Positions 21,093 through 32,000 of a DNA stretch of 64,000 nucleotides are shown here, in pieces (the first letter of the stretch is position 1; every line of letters begins with the position of its first letter). The translations under genes were made by a program, and so were the position numbers. The notes under the pieces were generated by a model. That model had not been told where the DNA came from, did not search any database, and was given only the letters and a program-made list of their open reading frames with translations. Location: positions 8,375,501 through 8,439,500 of the forward strand of contig JAULJL010000025.1 in the NCBI GenBank assembly GCA_030761205.1. The letters run 5' to 3'. This stretch comes from Fremontodendron californicum (lineage: Eukaryota > Streptophyta > Magnoliopsida > Malvales > Malvaceae).

Positions 21093-22943
21093 ATGGAACG
21101 CCGAGACATTCTATTAGTATCAGTAGTTAGCAAGACATACCAAGAGGTCAGAACCGAGTCTGAAGTGAATCAAGGGGACAAAAGAGACTGTTTGGCCGTG
21201 GGTTTTACATTTACACTTCCCGAGTTAGTTCACCTGGATTTTGTTCGAAATGATTTAGTGCAATTAAGGGAAATTTGGAGACAATGGGGATTTGATAAGA
21301 AAAATGAATTCACTAGGAAATATGGTGATATAGCTCTACTTCTCCCAATCAAGGTGAACGAATAGCTGATTAGGGCCATAGTACAGTTCTGGGATCCTTC
21401 GTACCGGTGTTTCACTTTTAATCAGGAGGATATGGTACCGACCCTGGAGGAATATTCTACCTTACTCCGTATTGAGTCAGCAAATCCGGATAAGTTCTAC
21501 TGGAAGGAGCAAAAAACATCGAGCTATCGGAAGAAACTTTCTAAAGTGATGGGTATAGTCATTCCGGTAGATTCTCCACAGATAAAGAAGAAAGGTTCGA
21601 GTGACTGCATTCCTTGGGTATTCTTGCAGAATTATATCAAGAGCAACCTGGATGGTGATCACATGTTGGATGTATTTGCTTTGGCCATTTATGGGTTGGT
21701 TATATTTTCGAAAGTGGAAGGTCATGTCGAGGTAGCTGTAGTGGATTTCTTTGATCAGTTAGACAAACATATTGAACCTTCCACTGCCATTCTTGCTGAG
21801 ACGATTAGGTCACTTAGTTACTGTTGGAGGAAAGGAAAATGACATTTTGAAGGTTGTGTACAACTTCTGTAGGTTTGGATTCAGAGTCATTTTTGGGGGG
21901 ATGATAACGGGAAGCTTCAACCCTGTATGAAGACATGTGTTCCTCTTATAGAATTCAACAACAAGAAATGGTCCAAGAAATGGGATAAGAAACAATGGGT
22001 TAAGACTCTCCATCACTTAGGAAAGAAGGATATAACTTGGAGGGCTCCGTGGATGCCACTTGGGTCGATTTTATACTGTTGTGTTGAGAGTATGGGTTCC
22101 ATTGTTGGGAATTTGGGGGGCCATTAGCTATGCACCATTGCTAGTGCGAAGGCAGTATGGATCCGAACAGTTTATCCCGATGACTCATGAGCTTATCTCG
22201 ATGGACTTCTCTTATGGTGAGCTCGGATATATGGGGAGAATACGTCAGGTCATCATGGCATGGAAGGAATTATACAGTTCACAAGTGGGTAGGTATACTG
22301 ACAATACTACTCTGGCCTATCTGGTATGGAGGGCCAAGAAGCTTCATGACGTTGTGCTTCCCGTCGAAGATCCCTCTGTTCATCCAGTTGTTCTTCAACC
22401 CGAACCGGTAATACTGTCAGAAGTCGAGCTGGTTAGATAGGAATTAGAAAAAGAAAAAGGGAAGTTGAAGCGAGAATGTGATAAGCTTCAGGAAGATGAC
22501 GATGATTTGAAGACTAAGCTTGAGATTCAAGAGACTAAGCAAGAAAGGTGGTCACAGAGAAGGATACATCATTGACCGATATACTAGACCTGCATCAAGA
22601 AAACAAGAAGATAAGGGCCACCGGAAGGTCTACGGGAGCTAGTATTTCTTTCAAAGCACATGAGAAAGAAATGAAGAAACTTCAATTGGAGTTGGAGTAT
22701 TGGAAGAATAAGGCCAAGGAAAGTAAAGAAAAAAACTCCAAAGAGTGGCAGAAATGGGAGGATACACATTCTTTTTTGTCAACCAAGTTAGAAAAATGCC
22801 AGCAAGAAAATGAACTGTTAAGGTCCAGGTTGGGAAACGAGAAAGGAAGAATGTCCTTGATGCAGAAAGAGAATGAGTCACTCCATGCGGCTATAGAGCA
22901 GCAGCTTCCAGCCGAGAAAGTCGACATTGTTGATATCGTCTGA
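21093..22943 (+). pseudogene. Ogre ORF1 (DUF7745-like domain plus coiled coil), broken
   Basis: Upstream extra ORF typical of Ogre elements. From the Met at 21093 it reads MERRDILLVSVV, then KYGDIALLLPIKVN, a stop at 21363, then WDPSYRCFTFNQEDM, EEYSTLLRI, DVFALAIYGLVIFSK and AETIRSLSYC, segments I associate with the plant DUF7745 family. A second stop lies at 21840 and a frameshift near 22060-22130. A Lys/Glu-rich coiled coil (about 22441-22940; heptad-like LQLELEYWKNKAKE) forms the C-terminal part after another stop at 22438. The role of ORF1 in these elements is unknown. D has a homologous, equally broken ORF1. The product cannot be made as one protein. Confidence 0.75.
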
Positions 22944-23480
22944 GAATACCGACAGAGCAAGTAATTGGTTAAAAGGGCGAAGGCTTCGAGAAGAATGATC
23001 AGTGGTTGTTGCATTTCTTGAAGTTTAAGACTAGTGTAGGTAGATGTTTCAATGTAACCCGATGTTAAGAAATATTATTGTATGAAGTTTTCCATGAATT
23101 AATGAAAAATATTTGGCTTTGGGATCCAATTTTAGGGCAAATACCATTATTTTCATTTTCATGGAAACATTCTCCATACGTCAACCCATTTATTTCATTC
23201 ATTTGTTTATTGATAGTCATTCATTTAATAATCTGTTGATAATCATTCATTTGTTTATTTATAGTCATTCATTTGATCATCTGTTGATAATCATTCATTT
23301 GTTTGTTGATTAGTCATGTACATTTCATATATTCATTCATTCATTCACTCAATAAATACTTTAATAAATATATCAATAAATTCTAATCCATGGTTTTTAA
23401 AAATTAAAGGTACAATTGGGCGTACTCCAAAAGAAACGGATTTCCGACACCACTACAACACTAAATCTCAAGCCAAGATC
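22944..23480 (+). other. ORF1-gag spacer with ATTCA-rich repeats
   Basis: Contains a 48-bp repeat, about 2.5 copies between 23195 and 23310, with the motif attcatttgttta, and a short ATTC microsatellite near 23333-23350. Element D has an ATGAATGA-rich spacer at the same place. Confidence 0.7.
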
Positions 23481-25595
23481 ATGGAGAATGATCATATTGC
23501 TCGTATTGAAAGAATGGAGCGGGTTCAAAGGGAACTACAGGAACAGCTGACTAAGTCTCAGGAGGAATCAAAGGAACAAATGGCTAAACTCATGGAAATG
23601 ATGAATGCCATGATGAGACAGAAAGGATCGGGGGAGAATTTGGTCACAGGAAAGGGGGCAGTGAATCAGGAAGGTCGACCTGAAATTGTGCAGTTGAATG
23701 GCGAAACATCCCAGCATGTGGGAAATGAACTTCCAACTAGAGCAGCATCCTATGTTTATATTCAACCAATAGCTGAAGCACAAAATTATGCTCCTGGAAA
23801 GGGCAATATTGGGGCTGATCTAGTTGATGTTCCAGACTTTGAGGAACTTGCCGAGAAGGAAAAGACGAAAACGGTTGAGCTAAAGAAGGTTGAATCTGCA
23901 GAGTCCCAGAAAAAATATTAGTTGTTGGAAGAAAGGTTAAGGACAGTTGAAGCGGCAGAATTATTTGGCAGTCTGGATGCCAAGGAGATGAGTTTGGTAC
24001 ATGGTCTGGTAATTCCTTCAAAGTTTAAAGTGCCAGACTTCGAGAAGTATAATGGGACTACCAACCCATTAGCTCACCTGACCATGTACTGTCGAAAGAT
24101 GATAGGGCATGATGATTATAAAAAACTGCTCATCCATTGTTTCCAGGATAGTTTAACGGGTTCTACAACCCGATGGTATAATCAGCTGACTCGGACTAAG
24201 ATCCTTTCTTGGATGGATTTAGCCAGGGCCTTCAGGGAACATTATAATCATGTATTTGATATGATACCTAACAGGTTGTCGCTGCAGAATATGGAAAAGA
24301 AAACTACTGAGAGTTTCAAGGAGTACTCTCAAAGGTGGAGGGACTTGGACACACAAGTGCAACCCCCTTTGACCAGCAAAGAAACAACGGTGCTTTTTAT
24401 TAACACTTTAAAGGCACCATACTATGATAAATTGGTGGGAATTGCCACTAAGAGTTTCGCTCATATGGTTATATCCGGCGAAATGATTGAGACCGCCATT
24501 AAGAGTGGCAAGATGGAACGTGGAGAGTTTGTTACTCCTAAAAAGACATTTCCCGCTAAGAAGAAAGAAGAAACTCACGCAATTAGCTACAACCAATACC
24601 CCAATATCCCTTCTACACCTCCTAGGCCCTATACTCCTTCTACATCCTATGCACCTCCTACACCCTACACACCTTACCCGGGGTATAATCCTTACTACCC
24701 CACTATGAACCACCTGACTCAAAATCTATTCCCTTATACCTATATACCACAACAGCCATTTCCAACTAGCGTGTCCCCATAGATAAACCTTCCCCGAAAC
24801 ACTATCCCAAACACCCAGGGTACCGTGCACAACGACCAATGTTCACCAAAGAACGATCAAAAACCTCTATTTGACCCGATTTCTACCACTTATGGTGAAC
24901 TATATCCTAAATTGTTGCAGGGTCAGCTTGTTAAACCCGTATACCTTAAACCTTTGACACTGCCATACCCAAGGTGGTACAACACAAATGCTAACTACGC
25001 ATATCACGCAGGGATTCAGGGGCATTCGACTGAGGATTGCATTGCCTTTAAAAGAAAAGTCCAAAGTTTGATCAATTTCGGGGTTGTGAAATTTGGGTCA
25101 AGGAATGGGCCAAATATAGCGGGTAATCTATTACCCAATCATGCTGAGAACCAGGTGAATGCAGTGATATCGGGGAAAGTCAGTCGGGTGAAGAAGCGCA
25201 TCAGTGAAATGAAGACTCCAATGTTAAAAGTATGGGTCAAAATTGTTAAAGCCGGTATAGTTCAGGATGAGGGCAGTTTGAAGTTGGTGGCAAGCAGAAT
25301 AGAAGATTGGTGTCCTTTCCATAAATGCAAAGGACATACCATACAAGATTGTGGGGATTTCTTGGTTAAAGTCCAACGGATGATGGATGAGGGTCGGGCC
25401 CAATTCTACGAGGAAGTAAAAGAAGCAGAAGAAGAAGTCGGTGCTACGGAGGATACAACTGGATACAGTATAGGTAAGCCTCTAATTATTTACTATAATG
25501 AGCCGGAGGAGAAGGTACTTACTCCGGTTATTGAAGAAGTCATGCCTAAACTGATCATAGGACTACTATCCTTTTTTTCATATAAAAAAAAATAA
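23481..25595 (+). pseudogene. Ogre B gag, broken
   Basis: Starts at MENDHIARIERME. A coiled coil (Gln/Glu/Met-rich, about 23481-23630) precedes a retrotransposon capsid domain with HLTMYCRKMIG, IHCFQDSLTGSTTRWYNQL, FREHYNH, LQNMEKK and YSQRWRDL, ending near 24530. A Pro/Tyr/Thr-rich stretch follows (24590-24780), then two zinc-knuckle-like H-x-G...C modules (GIQGHSTEDC and WCPFHKCKGHTIQDC). In-frame stops lie at 23919 and 24781. The first module lacks its leading Cys (AYH instead of a Cys-containing segment). Gag would form the particle shell and package RNA. Homologous to the D copy at 49899-52049. Confidence 0.85.
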
Positions 25596-25794
25596 GGCTG
25601 CACCATGGAAGTATGATTGCAGCATGGTTATGTCGAGCACTTCTAGTCAGCAGGTAGCAACAGACATAACAGGAGTGGGGCACTTAACTTGCAGTGGGAG
25701 ATGCTATGCCCCTGAGACTGTTGAGCAAGGTCTGCCAGGAAAGGGAAGGGAAGTAGATAAAGGGAAGAAGGTAGTTGAATAGGTCCATATTGAG
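25596..25794 (+). other. gag-protease linker, decayed
   Basis: Translates in broken frames to CSMVMSSTSSQQ-like and KGREVDKGKK-like pieces also present in D. No domain is recognised. Confidence 0.5.
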
Positions 25795-27126
25795 ATGGAT
25801 CAGTCAAAAAGAATGGAGAAGAATTCAGTCCCGGTGAAAGAGCCGATAAATGAAAGAGAAGCTTGTGAGTTTCTAAAGTTTATAAAGTATAGCGAATATA
25901 GTGTTGTGGAGCAATTACAGCGTCAACCAGCAAGAATTTCGATCCTCTCATTGCTATTGAACTCGGAGCCACACAGAAATGCCTTGTTAAGAGTTGTAAA
26001 TCAAGCATATATGGCCAATAACATATCGGTAGAGAAATTAGATAGGCTGGTGGGGAATATTGCAGCAGACGATCACATATATTTAAGTTATGATGAAATA
26101 CCACCCAATGGTATTGGGTTAACAAAGGCTCTTCATATAACGACCACTTGCAAGGGGCACATACTACCGAGGGTGCTTTTGGCTAACGGTTCTTTGTTAA
26201 ATGTGATGCCTTTGGCAACCCTGTCTAAACTACCAGTTGATATTTCCTATATGTTACCAAGTTGCACTGTAGTCAGAGCTTTTGATGGCACTCGACGAGA
26301 TGTGATGGGAATTACTGAGGTTCCCTTAGAGATTGGTCCTTGTACCTATAAAGTCGATTTTCAAGTCATGGATATCCATCCTACAATTGCTTATTAAGGA
26401 GGCCTTGGATATATTCCGTTGGGGCGGTACCCTAATCTCTCCATCAAAAGTTGAAATTTGTAATCGAGGGGCGCTTGGTTAGTGTGTCTGTAGAAGAGGA
26501 TACATAGCCTCTGTATCTACCGAATCCCCTTACATTGAAACAAACGAAGATGCTGTGGAATGTTCCTTCCAATATTTGGAATTTGTAAATACAGTACTCG
26601 TCACTGAAGGACGAAGAATTCCAAAGCCAAAGTTGTCCAAGAATACCAGACTAGGAGTAAAGATTACTATAGGAAAGGGTTGTCGGCCAGGAAGAGGTCT
26701 TGAAAAGTATTTTCAGGGAACGGCCCGAGCAATTGAAGTGGTTGGAAAGAAGGACCGGTTTGGTCTAGGATATCTTTGGAAGGCTCAGGAGAAGAGGAAA
26801 CAAGTGGAGAAAAATCGACAAAGGAGGATGGCCCGTCTCTCGGGTATGGATATTGAGTGGGAGCCTATGACCTTTCCACCAATCCTTCACAGCTTTTGCT
26901 CAGCCGGTTTTTTGTTTGGGGAAAAAGATTCTGATGATGTACTCATAATGATTGAACAAGCTTTCGAGAAGTTCCATATGGATAGGGGTGAGACACAGGA
27001 TATGATGATCTGCATGGCAGAGGAGGAAGGAACTGAGAGTAAGAAAGCAAACTGGATGGTGCGACCTTGTCCACCAGGTTATAGACTGACAAATTGGAGT
27101 GCGACCGAGCTACCTATAGTCTTTAG
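25795..27126 (+). pseudogene. Ogre B protease and G-patch region, broken
   Basis: The frame at 25795-26397 (200 codons) carries the conserved pre-protease part (EREACEFLKFIKYSEYSVVEQL, too well kept to be chance) and the retropepsin segment LPRVLLANGSLLNVMPLATL, where the catalytic Asp is replaced by Ala130 (ANG instead of DNG). After a stop at 26395 and a frame change, 26555-27126 encodes a G-patch (LGVKITIGKGCRPGRGLEKY, RFGLGY; residues 32-73), then FPPILHSFCSAG and a tail RPCPPGYRLTNWSATELPIVFR. G-patch domains bind RNA or helicases and are a known feature of Ogre polyproteins. The tail ends at the putative splice donor 27127. Confidence 0.8.
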
Positions 27127-27351
27127 GTCTATTCCAAAGTAATACTTTAAAAACAATCTTAATTATCTTTGACCGAGGATATTAAGAATTTTTCTGTAAT
27201 GGGCTTTTGTTTAAAAATCTTCATTCAATAAATAACAAGCACGATGCATTTTCTTCATATTGATGTGTCCATATTCTTTCATTTATGCCATTTATTTTTC
27301 TTTCATTGCCTATATATTTTCCTATATTGTTTCTTCCCCACCTATTTACAG
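27127..27351 (+). other. Putative Ogre intron in B (225 bp)
   Basis: Donor TTTAG|GTCTAT and acceptor with a pyrimidine-rich tract, cacctatttacag|gtgtac. The read-through frame has a stop at 27140-27142; splicing joins codon positions so that the G-patch tail continues in frame into RT N-terminal sequence (FR then CTDVEYED). The intron between protease and RT is known in Ogre elements. A second possible donor (GTAATAC) lies at 27139 and gives the same frame. Confidence 0.7.
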
Positions 27352-29054
27352 GTGTACGGATGTGGAATATGAGGACCTTTCTGTCAGTAATTCTGAAATT
27401 GATTTTGAAAGAACCATTTGCACGGGTGATTTGGAGGCCAGCGAAGATACTGAGGATTATGGTCTATCTTCGGATTTATTGAAGAAAATAGAACAAGAGG
27501 AAAAACAAGTACTTCCTTATAAGGAGCTATTGGATATGATAAATTTGGGAAGTGGTGAGGAGATAAAGGAGGTTAAAATTGGGTCCTCATTGTCATCATC
27601 AATAAAGGGTGAACTGATAGTTTTGCTCTGGGAATATGTAGATGTATTTGCATGGTCATACCAAGATATGCCAAGGTTGGATCCAGATATTGTGGTTCAC
27701 AAGCTCCCTTTAAGGCCAGAGTCCAAGCCAATTCAGCAAAAGTTGAGAAGAATGAGGTCGGACATGCTGTTAAAAATAAAAGAGGAGGTTAAGAAACAGT
27801 TTGATGTTGGGTTCTTAGAAGTGGCAAAATATCTAGAATGGGTGGCAAATATTGTTCCAGTACCAAAGAAGGATGGCAAAGTGCGGATGTGCGTCGATTA
27901 CTTGGATCTGAACAAGGCCAGTCCTAAAGATAATTTCCCTTTGCCTCACATTGATACTTTGGTGGATAATACGGCAATGAGTTCTTTGTTTTCTTTCATG
28001 GGCGGATCCTCGGGATACAATTAAATTAAGATGGCACAGGAAGATATGGAGAAAACCATATTTTTTACAATGTGGGGAACATTTTGCTACCAGGTAATGC
28101 CGTTTAGGTTGAAAAATGCCGGGGCAACATATTATAGAGCCATGGTGACCTTGTTTCACGATATGATGCATAAAGGGATTGAGGTCTATGTTGATGATAT
28201 GATTGCAAAGTGAAAAGGAGAAGAGGAGCATATTGCGAATCTTAAGAAACTCTTTGAAAGACTAAGAAAGTTTCGACTCAAGCTAAACCCGACAAAATGC
28301 ACTTTTGGAGTCACTTCAGGGAAATTGTTGGGTTTTGTTGTCAGCAAAAGGGGAATTGAAATTGATCCGGATAAAGTAAAGGCCATCCAGAATTTGCCAT
28401 CGCCTCGTACTCAAAAGGAAGTGAGAGGCTTTCTGGGAAGATTAAATTATATTGCTCGATTTATTTCTCAGTTAACCGACAAATGTGATCCAATATTTAA
28501 GCTATTTCGAAAACGTGATCCAGAAGAATGGGATGAAGGTTGTCAAATTGCTTTTGAAAAGGTTAAGCATTATCTATCCAAACCACCAGTATTAATGCCA
28601 CCTGTTCCGAATAAACCAATGATATTGTATTTATCAGTATTTGAGAGATCCATGGGTTGTGTTTTGGGGCAGCTTGATGAGACTGGAAAGAAAGAACCGG
28701 CGATTTACTACCTCAGCAAGATGTTCACAGATTATGAGCTGAAGTATTCATCGGTAGAAAAGCTGTGTTGTGCCTTAGCTTGGACTGCTCGGAGACTCAG
28801 ACAGTACATGTTGTACCACACGACATGGTTGATTGCCAAGCTAGATCCAATCAAGTACATGTTGGAAGCACCTTCTTTGTCAGGAAGGACGGCATGATGG
28901 CAAGTTTTATTTTCAAAGTACGACATTGTATAAGTAAGTTAGAAAGCTATAAAGGGCAGAGCAGTGGCTGAATTCTTAACAAGTCGAGCGGTGGAAGATT
29001 ATGAGCCGTTGAACTTTGATTTCCCTGATGAAGATTTGATGTGCGTCTCGCAAG
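27352..29054 (+). pseudogene. Ogre B reverse transcriptase and connection region, truncated by element C
   Basis: RT motifs in order: VPVPKKDGKVRMCVDYLDLNK (about 27853-27915), FPLPHIDTLVD, a degraded FMGGSSGYN, MWGTFCYQVMPFRLKNAGATY, and the catalytic YVDD at 28187-28198, followed by KLNPTKCTFGV, LLGFVVS and RGFLGRLNYIARFI. A connection region follows (YYLSKMFTDYELKYSS, KLDPIKYMLEAPSLSGRTA). In-frame stops lie at 28022 (Gln codon to TAA), 28211 and 28895 (Arg CGA to TGA), with more after 28930. Reading ends at DLMCVSQ where the LTR of C interrupts. The catalytic Asp pair is still present but no full RT can be made. Confidence 0.88.
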
Positions 29055-32000
29055 TGTCGCAACCTAAAAAAAATAACACAACAAGTCTCATCGCAAGACT
29101 TTATTATTCGTTAAGCGTGACATTAAAAAACCAAGGAAAAGTTGACTTAATTCCTCTTGAAAAATGAAGGTTTTGAAAATGACCTTGAAAAAAACATGGA
29201 GTCGCCACTAATCCTTTTTAGTTAGGTGTGATCGGCCACCTATTAAAACCGGTTTTGTAAAACATTTTAAAATTAATTAAAACTTTTTTAAAACCAATTT
29301 CAAGTCTGCGTTTTAAACTAGAGAAATCAAAGAAGCTGGTTCGGGACTCGTTTACGTGTGGGGAAGGATTAGCACCCCCACAACGCCCGTATAAAATGGT
29401 ACCTTATTAATCGTGTGTTATCCCAAGTCTCGGTAAAAAGTCAGTTTTTATTTTAGTATTTCAAGTTAATTCCCAATTTAAAGAAAAATAATTCATTTTT
29501 AATTGAAAATGATATGGAATTTATTGATTCAAAATTTTCCTATATTTCCCGACAAACGTGGCAAAATATAGAAGTTTTTTTATTAATTTGGAAAATTTTC
29601 CGAATCATTCTCGTTTTAAAGAAGATATTCCGTTATTAATGATAATTGATGATATCCTCTCCAGCAAATCCGGTAGAGAACTCATGAATTACTTTAACTC
29701 GGGAATATCTTTATTTTTATTGAAAATCATTACCCTTTTCAAAATATTTTAAAAAAATATGAATATGAACATGTGTGACATAAATAAAATGACATAGAAA
29801 AGTCTAGATAATAAAATGCAACCTAAATGGTATGACATAATTCAAATGGCATAGCATATTCTAAATGAAATGAAATGATTTAAATAACATAATATTCTAA
29901 AAGAAATGAAATATTCTAAATGAAATGAACTATTCTAAATGAAATGAGATATCCTAAATGAAATGAAATGTCCTAAATGACAATGTATTCTATATGAAAG
30001 GAAATAACCTAAGTAACATGGTATATTCTAAATGGAATAAAACGATTTAAAAGACATGGCAAATGTAAATGATGTGGCATATTTTAAATGACATGGCATA
30101 TTCAAAATAATATAATCTAAATGACATGGAATATAATCTAAGTGACATGAAATGACATGAAACATAAAATAATGCTATCATGAAATATGCATGAAAAAAA
30201 AATGCATGAAAATAGTATATGCCAAATAATGTGACAAAAATAAATGACTAAATAAAAAGTATAGGATAGCATGAACTATTCAAAAATCATATAACAAACA
30301 ATAATCATCATAAAAGTGAATCAAAATAATAATAATACCATAGAAAAATATCATAACAAAAATAAATGACTAAATAAAAAGTATAGGATAGCATGAACAT
30401 GGAAAATGCAATGCATGAAAATATATTTTTCCTCTAAATAAAGAAATCCGTATATCTAAAAGGATATCCGGCTAACTTAGGAAAATATGTCAAATTAAAT
30501 TTTCTAAAAAAAAACTTTGTGATCGTTTGAAAACAATTTTGAAGAAAAACTTGAATCAAGATTAAAACCCTAACCAAACCCTTTTAAAATGGCTCTAATT
30601 TCCTAAGTTTATAATCACGGACTTGACCACCCTTAACCCGAGGTTTATAAAATAATTTTTAAAGTTTAAAAAGACTTAGAAACTATCCTAAGACAATAGC
30701 TAAACTTTTAACCAACCCCCTCTAAGTGCCTTAGCCAAATTCAACAATTGTTTTTATTTTGAATTCAAATCTGCCTCTACTATCCGGTTTTAACACACGA
30801 TTTTTTAAAATATTTTTAAAAATTAAAAAAAATCTAAAAAGATTACTGGAGACTCAGAACATGAAAAAGTTACACGAGAAAAAATTGGATTAATTTTTTG
30901 ATTAAAGACGACTGCCTAGAAAAATCGGGAAAGTACGAGTACTGGGTGAAAAACTGTTTTGCCAAAACACATTTTTTTTCCCTTTGATAAAATCATTTAC
31001 AAATCAAAGTAAAAATGTTGGAGACTCTCCTAAAGACCTACAAACAGTAGCTAAAACATTTAAAAACCTTCGACAAAAATTGGCTAAGTAAAAATAATCA
31101 CAAAGGTAGAATAATCAATTTGACAACTCTTTAATTTTCCACAAGTATGCTCAAGTGAGCATTGACTTTGAGCCATTGATTGGCCTAAGTCATAAATCAT
31201 GTGGCATGAAATGAAATGCATGAACATACAGAAAATATGATGTATGAAATGCATGATTCAAAACCTAAGTGGTATGGAAAATGCATGGCATACATAATGA
31301 CCTAAATGCCTAGTATGAGTTTGCATGGCAATAAATGCTATCCTAACTTAATATGCATGAAATGTTTGATAATGCAAATGTGACTTAGACCTAATGTTTT
31401 ATGGATATGTATGACAATACCAATGTGACCTAAGATCTAAATAGCATAGCAATGCATGGCAATACCAATATGATCTAAGACCTAATATGCATGGCAATAC
31501 AAAGATGGCCTAGACCTAAAATGTGATGAGAATGCATGAGAATGTCATGAGCATATAATGACCAATAAACCTAATACTAATGCATGAACAAACAGCAAAT
31601 AATACACAATCTCAAGGCATAATAATGCAAAGTATGGTACCAATGCAAAAAACAAATGCATGACAAGGCAAGGAATGCATGAAGAGGCCGAATGGCCACT
31701 AGATAACCTAAGGCAATCCTATGTAGCAAATAACATAAACAAATGGCAAACAAAATCAAAATACATAATGTCATCGCATGAAATGCTAACCTATCAACTA
31801 AAATGATGAAAATGCATATACAAGGCATGGAATGCATGAAGAGGGTGAATGGCCACTAGATAACCTAAGGCAATCCCATGTAGCAAATAACACAAACACA
31901 TGGCAAACCACATCAAAATACATAATGTCATGGCATGAAATGCTAACCTATCAACTAAAATGATGAAAATGCATATACAAGGTATAGGAAATGGAGGAGG

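Larger units (their letters stand above)
15340..29054 (+). mobile_element. Ogre/Tat-type element B, 5' part (rest displaced by element C)
   Basis: 5' LTR, tRNA-Arg-like primer site, leader, ORF1, gag, protease with G-patch, a putative intron, RT and the start of RNase H, all on the plus strand. Reading is cut at 29054, just before the RNase H DGA motif, by the 3' LTR of element C. B itself begins inside the leader of A. Every coding part carries stops or frameshifts. Confidence 0.88.

Noticed and set aside
24408..24722. Arg/Cys-rich frame antisense to gag B
   Set aside because: Mirror of the Pro/Tyr/Thr-rich gag stretch; the gag reading is conserved between B and D.
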